The notes under the pieces are model-generated. The model searched no databases and was not told the origin of the DNA. It was given only the letters and a program-made list of their open reading frames with translations. Shown here one piece after another: positions 10,211-18,689 of a DNA stretch of 64,000 nucleotides (positions within the stretch are counted from its first letter, which is position 1; each line of letters opens with the position of its first letter). This DNA is from Leptolyngbya sp. PCC 7375 (GTDB taxonomy: Bacteria > Cyanobacteriota > Cyanobacteriia > Phormidesmidales > Phormidesmidaceae). The stretch covers positions 6,111,961 to 6,175,960 of the forward strand of contig NZ_JH993797.1 of NCBI RefSeq assembly GCF_000316115.1. Reading direction: 5' to 3'. The position numbers and the translations under genes are program-made.

Positions 10211-11701
10211 CAATGGCACTGACATAAGTCTAATCAAGCAGCCAGCTTAGCTTTGAGAATATTACGAGGTTGTCGCATTCTGGGAAACGGTTTTGGCCTA
10301 CGTTTGACGACTCTAGGTTCATGCCGATTAGGCCGTTGAGGCAACGGGTCAGAGGCAATATCTTGGAGCAAATGGTCGTAGAGTCGTTGCCGTGTCGCGT
10401 TCGATGTTGTTGCTAATAATGCAAGAATTTGCTGAAAGTGTTGCCGAGCCCCCTGTAGGGAGAGACGATTACGCTCATAGTGCAATAATGGAGAGGCCTG
10501 TTCCATCACACTACGCAGCACATTGTAGGCTAGCATGTGAGACCAAATTTCCTTACGGACCATGTCCGGTGTTTTGGCTGTGAGCCTCTCCATTTTGAGT
10601 GTCGTTTTGAGATGACGTAAATTGACTTCTGCCGCATGCCACCGCCATCCATAAAGACGGGTTAATTGACTAGCAGGATACTGTTTGGCATCCAATAGGG
10701 TGGTAACAATGATGATGAACTGGTCTCGAAACCCGTTACGAGATAGCTTCAGACGCACTTCTCTAACCGTCAATGTCTGGGAAATGGCTGCAAACTCATC
10801 TGTATTCATATGACCCGGTCGTCGCTTGGGTTTGTGCCAGACGACTTGGTGGTCGCCAGGACCATGCCTGAGACCTTTACGAAAATCAGTGTGCCGAGCA
10901 TGATGTTTACGCAAGACCCCATCGGCCTCTTGCTGCTGAATCAGGGCTAAGTCAACATAGCTGCCAAAGGCTTGGTCTCCCATGGCCACATCATCGGGCG
11001 CTAAGTCCTGATACAACAAACGGCTCATGACGATTTCACTGGTTGTCTTCGGTGCAATACACCCTGACACCACTGCCCCGGTTAGTAAACAGAAAAACAC
11101 CACCACCCGAGCCAGTGGAAAGCCACATCCGACCGCTTGATTACCATGTTGAGGATAGACCGCTTGATTGGCCTCACTATCGGCCATCAATACCGTCGTT
11201 CCATCAAAGACTCTCACCCGACGACCACACCAGTAATGCGCCTTGGGCACCGTCTGTTCCAACTGCTCGGTTGTTTCGGGGATAAGACGTTGGAGGAGTG
11301 ATTCCGGCAACCGGTCGCGAGCTTTGCTGTAAGCTCCGGTATCCGATGACGGAGGGGTAACGCCTGCGGCGGTTAACCAGGTGGTGAAGCACTTGACGGT
11401 GTTGCGGAGGCTTTTATCGGCTGATAACGCTTGATATAGCATGCCCCATACCGTCACGATGGGGGTATACAAACGATTTCGGTAGGTGATCCCTTCTTCA
11501 GCCAGAAGCTCATCGAGTCTTGCTTCCGGTAGGATATCTTGCCACGGCGAACCGATACTTTTGAATAACTGGTGCTTGAGAATTTCGGCTGACTTCGGCA
11601 TAGTAGAAAGTGATTTATTGTTGGCTTGCAGGGCCTTGATATATATTTATCAAGCCTTGCAGCCTTTTTCTACTTTGTGCACTTTTAAGTCAGTGCCATT
11701 G
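10211..11701 (-). mobile_element. IS4-family insertion sequence, complete, 1491 bp
   Basis: Terminal inverted repeats CAATGGCACTGACATAAG (left) and CAATGGCACTGACTTAA (right, reverse complement) bound one transposase gene. A perfect 10-bp target duplication, AATTCAAGGT, flanks it at 10201-10210 and 11702-11711. Its target lies inside the MITE-like element, so this insertion is the younger of the two. Confidence 0.93.
10234..11601 (-). CDS. IS4-family transposase
   Basis: A 455-residue intact transposase that cuts and rejoins the ends of its own IS. The DDE catalytic residues are visible. The first Asp is in VFDGTTVLMADS (about residue 131), the second in MGDQAFGSYVDL (about 208), and the Glu lies in the YxxRW-type signature LYGWRWHAAEVNLRHLK. 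The basic C-terminus (RVVKRRPKPFPRMRQPR) probably binds DNA. With intact ends, intact frame and perfect target duplications the element looks recently active. Confidence 0.93.
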   Translation of the reverse strand: MPKSAEILKHQLFKSIGSPWQDILPEARLDELLAEEGITYRNRLYTPIVTVWGMLYQALSADKSLRNTVKCFTTWLTAAGVTPPSSDTGAYSKARDRLPESLLQRLIPETTEQLEQTVPKAHYWCGRRVRVFDGTTVLMADSEANQAVYPQHGNQAVGCGFPLARVVVFFCLLTGAVVSGCIAPKTTSEIVMSRLLYQDLAPDDVAMGDQAFGSYVDLALIQQQEADGVLRKHHARHTDFRKGLRHGPGDHQVVWHKPKRRPGHMNTDEFAAISQTLTVREVRLKLSRNGFRDQFIIIVTTLLDAKQYPASQLTRLYGWRWHAAEVNLRHLKTTLKMERLTAKTPDMVRKEIWSHMLAYNVLRSVMEQASPLLHYERNRLSLQGARQHFQQILALLATTSNATRQRLYDHLLQDIASDPLPQRPNRHEPRVVKRRPKPFPRMRQPRNILKAKLAA

Positions 11702-11768
11702 AATTCAAGGTAGGTCTACCTTTTGGGACATTACCTTCTAGATGTGTATACACCGTAGCCATTAGAAG

Positions 11769-12035
11769 GGAAAAGGAAAGCCAGAACCTAATACCCCAGC
11801 CCCCCACAAAAAGTCATAGCAAATCGCAGAGGGTAGAGCATAATATCCCAATCCCATAGATTGCGTCAGAATCCGTGGGTAGCCATCGATTAGGTGGGCC
11901 AACACCTGCCGATGGTGCCAAGTTATTAGGTTCTAGTGGAACAGCTGCACTAGCAGCATTGGGTAGCTTTAGAACGGTCAACAGGCTTTCGTCAAGCAAA
12001 AGCCTGGAAAATGTTGTATCACAGTCATATAGGTC
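11769..12035. other. Gene-free stretch between two mobile elements
   Basis: I see no supported gene here. One plus-strand frame (about 11868-12035) reads an Ala/Gly/Ser-rich peptide without a clear start, and could be the remnant of a gene cut by the IS630 element that begins at 12038. Confidence 0.4.
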
Positions 12036-12101
12036 TATAGCGTTTCCCATGCAGATAAGGTAGAACTTTAGTATTGCTCAACAGTTTGATTATGTGACGT
12101 T

Positions 12102-12467
12102 ATGAAGCCGTATTCAATTGACTTGCGTCAGAAAATTGTGGACTCCTATCTTGCTGGTGGGATTTCTCAACGTAAACTGGCAGAACACTTCAGAGTGGCT
12201 CCCAGCTTTGTGGGTAAATTGCTCAAGCAATATCGAGACACGGGCAGTGTTGCCCCCAAAGTCCGTACTCAGCAAACGCCGCCAAAACTTAATCCAGAGC
12301 AATTAGCAATCCTTGAACAATTGGTTCAGGATCATAATGATGCGACCCTAGCAGAATTACGTGAGCAACTCCATGAAGCCACTGGAGTGCTCATTGGCCG
12401 GTCCACTGTAGACCGCATGGTAAAACGGCTGAATTTGACCCTTAAAAAAAACACTACATCCCAGTGA
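12102..12467 (+). CDS. IS630 transposase N-terminal part (orfA)
   Basis: 121 codons encoding the DNA-binding half of an IS630-type transposase. There is a helix-turn-helix at about residues 18-42 (ISQRKLAEHFRVAPSFVGKL) and a second homeodomain-like unit near 77-110 (LAELREQLHEATGVLIGRST). The frame ends shortly after a run of eight A (12444-12451). The catalytic half continues in a different frame (+1 relative to this one), so full-length protein would need slippage on the A-run, or the shift is a mutation. Many IS630 elements are split this way. Confidence 0.85.
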   Translation: MKPYSIDLRQKIVDSYLAGGISQRKLAEHFRVAPSFVGKLLKQYRDTGSVAPKVRTQQTPPKLNPEQLAILEQLVQDHNDATLAELREQLHEATGVLIGRSTVDRMVKRLNLTLKKNTTSQ

Positions 12468-12640
12468 AAAGGAAAGCGACCGTGTCCAGCGTAAACGCTT
12501 TGAATACTGGCAATTAGTACAGGGGATTCTAGCCAAAGACCTGATTTTTATCGATGAAGCCGGGATCAATCTGGCGATGACTCGTTTGTTTGCCAGAGCC
12601 CCGAAAGGCCAACGAGCCCATGGCCAACGTCCGAGTAAGC

Positions 12641-13977
12641 CTGATTCCACCTCAGTTTGTGTGAGAGGATTTAATCAACGGTCTCCGTCCATTGAGAGAA
12701 GAGGCAATTAACAAATTACGCATCCAGTCGTCATGATATCGGAAGCCATTGAGTTTCTCAAAGGGACACAAACAGCCTTCATTTTGCTGCTGAGTTTTAC
12801 GACAGAATGGATGAAAATTCCACAGCATCGCCATGGAGCGAACGGATAACTCAGCGGCCTCCCAAGACCCATGAAAATCTTGCATGGCATAGAGTGCTCG
12901 GTCAAGATAGTTCATGGGGCGATCCACTTGATTACTGGTGCGATAGGCATCAGGAACGTCAAAGGCTCTCTGGAAAAATAGAGATTTTTCTCTGAGTCGT
13001 TGTAACCGGTCATTGATGGCGTTGGGAAGATCCACCGATTGTGTCCATTCGAGAAAACGACGCAATCGTTGAGCAAATTGACGTTTGCCAGTAGCGTGAT
13101 AAATATGCCAAAGCTTGTCGGTTAAGCAGGTGCGTAAATCAGGCTTAGAGCGACACCAATCACGCACTTTAATTACCTCATGTAGAAAGCACAGAATCCA
13201 GGTAATGCCAGGGAATAGGGTTTCCCAGGCTCGACGAGTCGCGTCCCATCCATCCGTGGTGACCGTCTCAGGGCAATAGTCAGGGGCATGGTCGCTCATC
13301 TCTTGCTCAAAGTCCCCATAAGCCGCTTGCAAGTCCTCGTATCCAGCCGTTGGGCTCAAACCACTGCCTACAATACAGCCTTTAGCCGCTGTCACCGCCC
13401 AATACGATACGCTCTCCTTGATGGCTACAATGCTTTTCATCGGCCACTAGATGGGGGGGAGCGACTCTTCTGTTTTCAACGTTGTTCCGACAATGGATGC
13501 TCTGCCAAGAGATTGACACAACCGATACCAATGCATCTCCGAGCGACCCAATACGTAAGCAATCCCATCATAGGAGAGGCCATGCTTTCTCAAATACATC
13601 GCTTTGCCCGCTAGCTCAGACGTTTCACTCATATAAGGGGTGACGAAATCGGGACGCAGTTGATAGGCCGTTTTTTGGTTGGGAAGATAAATACGACGTG
13701 TTTTTAGGTGCTGGCGAGCTGAGGTCACCCACCCATGAAACCGATATCCCTCCTCAATTCCCTCGGGGAACAGCTCCGGATAGCTGGCTATTTGCTCGTT
13801 CAGGTACTCTCGGTAGGCCTCACGGTCCTCAACCAACTGGTCATAATCAAGGGTATCGGCTATGGGCAGGCAGATCGTTTTATCCCCTGCTGTCCCTCGT
13901 TGCTTGCGTTTGGCCATCATACTTGGCCTCCAAACTCGATGACCTTATGATATCCAAACAAACTTAGTTGGAACTAG
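12641..13977 (-). mobile_element. Insertion sequence of unassigned family inside the IS630 element
   Basis: A 1337-bp element flanked by a perfect 8-bp target duplication, GAGTAAGC, at 12633-12640 and 13978-13985. The ends are imperfect inverted repeats (18 of 23 positions match), starting CTGATTCCACCTCAGTTTGT on the left and CTAGTTCCAACTAAGTTTGT on the right. An 8-bp duplication is shared by several IS families, and I cannot assign one from the transposase by eye. Confidence 0.85.
12652..13920 (-). pseudogene. Frameshifted transposase of the inner IS
   Basis: Two minus-strand frames, 13447-13920 and 12652-13440, are parts of one transposase. The first carries an N-terminal region with LPNQKTAYQLRPDF and a helix-turn-helix-like GLSYDGIAYVLGRSEMHWYR. 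The second carries the probable DDE core, with VTTDGWDATRRAWETLFPG and TSNQVDRPMNYLDRALY. At the junction, one lost C in a C-run (13453-13459) and one extra G about 60 bp further on account for the break, and the shifted frame still reads HLVADEKH. The element is therefore inactive by itself. Confidence 0.8.
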
Positions 13978-14485
13978 GAGTAAGCGAGGGAAAAATGTGT
14001 CGTTAATCGGAGCCATTAGCCTGAATCGTGTGATTACTCAACTACCGATTCTGGGGGCAGTCGATGGTATTACCTTCGAGGCCTTCATCTCCCAAAAGCT
14101 GGTGCCCAAGTTATGGCAAGGCGCTTGTGTCATCCTAGACAACTGTAAGATCCATCTCGGAAAAGATGTTGAGGCCATGATTCAAGCGGCTGGAGCTCGA
14201 CTAATTTATCTGCCGCCTTACTCTCCTGACTTTTCACCGATTGAAAACTGTTGGTCTAAGATCAAGGCACGGTTACGGGCTATCGGGGCAAGAACCTATC
14301 CTGACTTAGAGCAAGCTCTTGATGACGCCTTTGAAAGTGTGTCATTAGAAGATCTTTTAGGCTGGTTTACACATTGCTGTTATTGCACCTCACTAGACTA
14401 GGAAACGCTATAACTAATTCTTATAGACGTTGAATCAGACACGTAACTTTAAGTCGGATTTACCAGTTTTGATGCGGAATATAGC

Positions 14486-14500
14486 ATTATCCAGAAACAT
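14486..14500 (+). repeat. Direct repeat flanking the IS1634 composite, left copy
   Basis: ATTATCCAGAAACAT occurs here and, in the same orientation, at 17685-17699. TGCGGA precedes both copies. The pair brackets the IS1634 element. It is longer than a typical IS1634 target duplication, so its origin is unclear. Confidence 0.6.
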
Positions 14501-14812
14501 ACTTACGTTTCGCTGAAATAGCTTATAAGAACAGAGAATTAGAAAAACAGTAGTCCCCTTCCACGGGTAGCCCCTCCATGGCCCAGCTAATTGCGAACGA
14601 GCGAGTCGATGATATCCCCCTACTCCTGAATCAGATGCAGAAACTCAATCTGAGTGACCTTGTTGATGAGTACTTCAAGAGCCATGGCAACTGGAAAGGG
14701 ATCAGTTTAGGCAAGGTAGTGGTGGGCTGGTTAGCGTATATTCTTTCACAAGGAGATCATCGACTCAATCAGGTAGAGGATTGGATTGATGGGCTCAAAG
14801 AGACATTCAAGG

Positions 14813-16127
14813 CTGACTGCCTGACACAAATCCTGTAACCCAGAATCCATAAGGATCGACAAGGAAATGGGCAGAGGGCATGCAAAGCTGAAGATACCAA
14901 ACCATCAGCGTGATATGCATGTCAGCCTCTACCCAACTGTATGATCAATTGTTGCCCTTCCTGCGTCAACATAGCCGTTACAAAGACCTCCGGCATCTGA
15001 AAACACTGGCTTGGATGGTCAGTGCCCTGATCTGTAGTGGCCAACTCAGCCTCCCGCTTGGGAACCCTACGTCCCCAGTCGGGCGACTCAGGCCCAGAGC
15101 TTTGAACGTCGGTGGCATCGCTTTTTCATCAACCGATTCATTGATGTCAAGGGGTTGTATCTGCCGCTGGTGTTGTTAGCGCTCACCAACTGGCGGGCTC
15201 ATCGACTCTATCTAGCATTGGATACGACCATGCTGTGGAATCGCTATTGTATGATTCACCTGTCGGTTGTGTGTTGTGGACGAGCGGTACCACTTCTATG
15301 GCGGGTATTAGAGCATGAAAGTGCCATGGTTGCGTTCGATGAATATCGACCCTTGTTACGGCGTGCCCGTTGGCTGTTGCGTCGGCATCCCAACACGATG
15401 TTGTTAGCTGACCGAGGGTTTGCCAACCATGACCTTATGAGTTGGTTGCAAGCGAGTGGTTGGCACTATTGTTTGCGCATTGCGTGTGATGTTCATCTCC
15501 ACGGCCCATGCCGTCATCCCATTGAAGTACAAGCGCTGTGGCCTCCCAAAGGAGAAGCCACTCTCTATGAGAACGTGGGGCTCTGGCAAGATGGTGAGCA
15601 TCGATGTAATTTAGTCTTGGCAACCGTGCGAGGGACGAAGGAATCCTGGGCGGTGATTACGGATGAATCACCGAGTCTACAAACGTTGTGGCCAATATGC
15701 CTTGCGGTTTCGGGTTGAGGAGTTGTTTTTAGATAGCAAATCAGGAGCCTTTGAACTCGAAGACTCTCGCATTCGATCCGCTCAAGCTCTAGAGCGTCTC
15801 TATTTGGTGGCCGCCATTGCCTTGTTATACGGCACCACTCAAGGCATGGCGGTGCAGTGTGAAGGCTTACGTCAACAGGTGGATACCCATTGGAGACGAG
15901 GGCTCAGCTATCTCAAAATTGGCTTACGGTGGCTCAAGGGAGTCGTTCACAAAGGTCGGACTCTTCTGAAACCAGTCCCCTTATTGCCCAAAGACCCAGA
16001 CCCTTGTTTTGCGTCCAACAAGGCTGAGCAACGTTACTATGACCTGATTTGGTTTTCCCGTATTCGGTCAATACGATGTCGGACTTGAGATATTAATGGG
16101 GGCATCTGAGATGTGTCAGTCAGTCAG
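14813..16127 (+). mobile_element. IS4-like insertion sequence inside the IS1634 element, 1315 bp
   Basis: The ends CTGACTGCCTGACACA (left) and CTGACTGACTGACACA (right, reverse complement) match at 15 of 16 positions. A perfect 9-bp target duplication, CATTCAAGG, lies at 14804-14812 and 16128-16136. Confidence 0.9.
14910..16088 (+). pseudogene. IS4-like DDE transposase with two frameshifts
   Basis: Three overlapping frames (14910-15179, 15155-15718, 15663-16088) read through one transposase. The N-terminal helical region is SASTQLYDQLLPFLRQHSRY. Catalytic Asp residues sit in LALDTTMLWNRY and MLLADRGFANHDL, and the Glu sits in ALRFRVEELFLDSKSG. A one-base loss near 15050 and a one-base gain near 15695 explain the breaks. 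The inverted ends are nearly perfect, so the element might still move if a relative supplies transposase. Confidence 0.82.
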
Positions 16128-17684
16128 CATTCAAGGTCGGCCTAGACCCGGCGGTGAGGAGCCTTGATTTCAGTGATGATCACTTAGAAACGGTGCTCGA
16201 CCAATTCAGTAACGATGAGCAGTGGGATAGCTTTGAAGGGGCTTTGAGTCGTCATACCCTGCGGGTCTATCGCTTAAGCAGGGAGTGTATCCGACTAGAT
16301 ACCACGACAGCCTATGGGCACAGGGAGGTCGAGGCAGAAGGATTATTCCAATTTGGACATAGCAAAGACTATCGTCCCGATTTACCTCAAGTGAAGATAT
16401 CTCAAGCGGCATTAGACCCGTTAGGGCTGCCTGTGAGCACCACCGTGGTCAGTGGTAATCGAGGCGATGACCCATTGTATATTCCTGAGATCGAGAAAGT
16501 TCAAGCGAGTGTGCAGTCGTCAGGGTTGCTGTATGTGGGCGATAGTAAGATGTCAGCGTTAGAAACCCGAGGGTACATTGCCCAGAGCGACAATCACTAC
16601 TTGTGTCCGTTGCCTGCTGTGCAGGTATCGCAGGCGGATTTAGGTGAGTTGCTAGCGCCTATGTGGCGTGGGGAGGAATCCCTACGCCAAGTGGAATACT
16701 CAGATTAAGGGTAATGAACCGGCGTCAGAGGAGCCATCCGCTCCCCCTGAGGTGATTGCCGAGGGATTTGACGTGACCATGACGCAATCTCTCGGTGACG
16801 GGGTAGAGGCGTTCACCTGGAAAGAAAACTGGTTGGTGGTGCATTCCTTTAAGCAGGGTGACCGGCAACGAAAAAGCCTGGATAAGCGCATTGAGAAAGC
16901 TACAGACTCCATTGCCGAACTTAATGTCACCGGTCGAGGACGTAAACGATTATCGGTGGATGAAACCGTCGACGCTGTCCAGCAGATTCTCAAACGCTAC
17001 AAGGTCACTCAACTCGTGCAGGTGGACTATGAAACGACCACCCAGACGATACAAAAACGGGCTTATAAAGATAAACCGGCTCGAACGCTCACCGTAACCA
17101 CCGTAACCGTAACTACTCGCCTCAACCCAGAGGCCTATCAGCACGCACTACAATTACTCGGGTGGCGAGTCTATGCTAGTAATGACCTTAATTTGACAGT
17201 GCCCGAAGCCGTCTATGGGTACCGCAACGAGTATCTCATTGAGCGATGCTTTGGGCGTTACAAAGGAAAATCGCTCGGGTTGACACCGATATATTTGACT
17301 ACGGATGAACGAGTCAAGGGCTTGATTCGGCTATTAAGTCTGGGATTGCGCATCCTTTGCTTGCTTGAATTTTCAGTGCGCTGTGCGCTTGAGCTAGACT
17401 CGCAAAAACTGTCGGGTCTTTATGCGGGTAATCCAAAACGGGCAACCGTCCAACCCACTGCTGAGCTGCTACTACGGGCCTTTCGGGGGATTACTCTAAC
17501 CATCATGGAGATTAATGGCGTGTGCCAACGATTCCTCTCTCCTTTATCTGAGCTGCAACAGCGTATCTTACGGCTGTTGGGGGTATCTGATGATATTTAT
17601 CTTGCGCTAACAGGATAACTCTTCAACCCCTCTCTATTTTGAGCGAACCATGAGAACATACGGTATAACTCTCGAAGTGCGGAT

Positions 17685-17699
17685 ATTATCCAGAAACAT
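17685..17699 (+). repeat. Direct repeat flanking the IS1634 composite, right copy
   Basis: This is the partner of 14486-14500 (ATTATCCAGAAACAT). It lies about 70 bp before the TRADD-N-associated-type membrane gene, in what should be that gene's promoter region. Confidence 0.6.
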
Positions 17700-17771
17700 G
17701 CGGTATACAAAAGTTATGCCATTCATCATGGCTAAAACCGTATTTGCCAGGAATATTAAGCTGAATACGAT

Positions 17772-18524
17772 ATGCTTCAAGATAAAAAGTCAGGACGATC
17801 GCCACTTCAGGATCTTAGAAAGAGGAGGTTGTTTGGCTTACTCGCAATCAGCTTGAGCGTTCTGTTTATTGTTATTCGTCAGCAAATCGCGTTTGTTTGG
17901 GAATTTTCAAGTCGAGTTTTCGGTCCTTTCTTGACAAATGTCTTTCTTGCTTTTCCTTATGTGGTTCTGGTTTTTGGTTTCTTATTATATTTTCAAACAG
18001 AGCAAGTTGGTTCCAAACTAGAGGAGAAGGCATACATACTTGCTCAGGAAAGACATAAGGAGGAGCCAAGTAAAGCAAAACCAGTATGGGATATGGCTCA
18101 AATTACGCTTGAAAGTTATTTCAGCCGAAATCTGAGTCAAATACGTTGGATATTCTGGCTCAGTGTAATCGTGATGTCTCTGGGGTTTATTCTTATTCTC
18201 TACGGGGTTGCACTAGGCTATCAAAACCCAAATGAGAACTGGATTGTAGCTGCTATAGGAGGAGTGGCTGGCGTTATCACAGAGTTTATTGGAGCAACTT
18301 TCTTATTTGTTTACAAATCGAGTATTAATCAGGCAGACAAATATGCTGAGATTTTGGAGAGAATGAACTTTGTCGGTATGGCTATGCAAATGCTAGACAG
18401 CATCGCAGAAGAAAATCAAGGTACACATACAAAGTCCTCTGAACCGAATTCAGCAGAATCGTTGCAAAAGGCTAAGATTGAGATGGCTAAAGCTCTATTG
18501 GAGAAGTTGCAGTCGGATTCCTAG
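17772..18524 (+). CDS. Membrane protein resembling the cyanobacterial TRADD-N-associated membrane domain
   Basis: A 250-residue protein with four predicted membrane helices (about residues 19-35, 53-74, 124-148 and 157-182). The segment from LESYFSRNLSQIRWIFWLSV through IGGVAGVITEFIGATFLF to the following NQADKYAEILERM resembles, from memory, the two-helix domain described beside TRADD-N and other death-like domains in proposed bacterial immunity proteins. The extra N-terminal helix pair is not part of that pattern. A linker and a basic/acidic helix end the protein. A role in conflict or cell-death signalling is inference from family only. No NLR-like, protease or TRADD-N partner is adjacent. 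The gene is walled in by IS1634 upstream and an IS21-type end 2 bp after its stop. The ATG at 17772 follows an in-frame TAA (17757-17759). Confidence 0.6.
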   Translation: MLQDKKSGRSPLQDLRKRRLFGLLAISLSVLFIVIRQQIAFVWEFSSRVFGPFLTNVFLAFPYVVLVFGFLLYFQTEQVGSKLEEKAYILAQERHKEEPSKAKPVWDMAQITLESYFSRNLSQIRWIFWLSVIVMSLGFILILYGVALGYQNPNENWIVAAIGGVAGVITEFIGATFLFVYKSSINQADKYAEILERMNFVGMAMQMLDSIAEENQGTHTKSSEPNSAESLQKAKIEMAKALLEKLQSDS

Positions 18525-18689
18525 CATGTTGCGCGACAGTGAAGGTAGGCAGGTGACGCCAAGGCGGTTGTCGGGTTTCGCCCAAAGAGCGTGAGACAAG
18601 GTTATCGGCGCAAGCGTTAGCTTAGCTGGGTTGTCACCAGTCGAAGAAAAAGGCACAGGTAGATCTCCTGCGAAAGAGAGCGATGACCT

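Larger units (their letters stand above)
10066..11758. mobile_element. MITE-like repeat, copy 1, split by an IS4 element
   Basis: The outer parts, 10066-10210 and 11712-11758, together form a roughly 200-bp non-coding element. Its terminal inverted repeats are CTACCGTGTATACA (left) and CTACGGTGTATACA (right, reverse complement). It is flanked by a perfect 10-bp target duplication, CCATTAGAAG, at 10056-10065 and 11759-11768. A second, uninterrupted copy in the opposite orientation lies at 33441-33658. It encodes nothing, so it must have been moved by a transposase supplied elsewhere. Confidence 0.85.
12451..14401 (+). pseudogene. IS630 transposase catalytic part (orfB), interrupted
   Basis: The DDE half is in two pieces. 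Piece one (about 12451-12640) reads KTLHPSEKESD, then LIFIDEAGINLAMTR with the first catalytic Asp, to GQRPSK. Piece two (13986-14401) reads RGKNVSLIGAISL, then CVILDNCKIHLG (second Asp) and PPYSPDFSPIENCW (Glu). Deleting the inner IS plus one copy of its 8-bp target duplication (1345 bp) joins the pieces in frame, which shows the gene was continuous before insertion. It cannot now give an active transposase. Confidence 0.88.
12038..14410 (+). mobile_element. IS630-family insertion sequence, split by another IS
   Basis: Inverted ends TAGCGTTTCC (12038-12047) and GGAAACGCTA (14401-14410) are flanked by the TA dinucleotide (12036-12037 and 14411-14412), the duplication made by IS630/Tc1-type elements. 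Removing the inner IS and one copy of its target duplication leaves about 1.03 kb, a normal size for the family. Confidence 0.9.
14578..17618 (+). mobile_element. IS1634-family element, split and frameshifted (termini unresolved)
   Basis: The coordinates span the transposase pieces only. I could not resolve convincing inverted ends in the flanks. An IS4-like element interrupts it at 14813-16127. Confidence 0.8.
14578..17618 (+). pseudogene. IS1634-family transposase, interrupted and frameshifted
   Basis: The N-terminal DUF4277-type domain (14578-14812, with HGNWKGISLGKVVVGWL and SQGDHRLNQVEDW) is cut after LKETFK. It resumes in frame at 16137 as VGLDPAVRSLDFSDDH once the inner IS and one 9-bp duplication are removed. 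Catalytic motifs follow: IRLDTTTAYGH, LLYVGDSKMSA, and YLIERCFGRYKGKSLGL near the C-terminus. A further one-base frameshift lies near 16670-16695, where the first frame stops at 16708 and the rest continues from an overlapping frame to 17618. The total, about 570 codons, fits the family. It is inactive as it stands. Confidence 0.85.

Noticed and set aside
15404..15623. Minus-strand frames inside the IS4-like transposase
   Set aside because: They are antisense shadows of the DDE gene, with no start context or family match.
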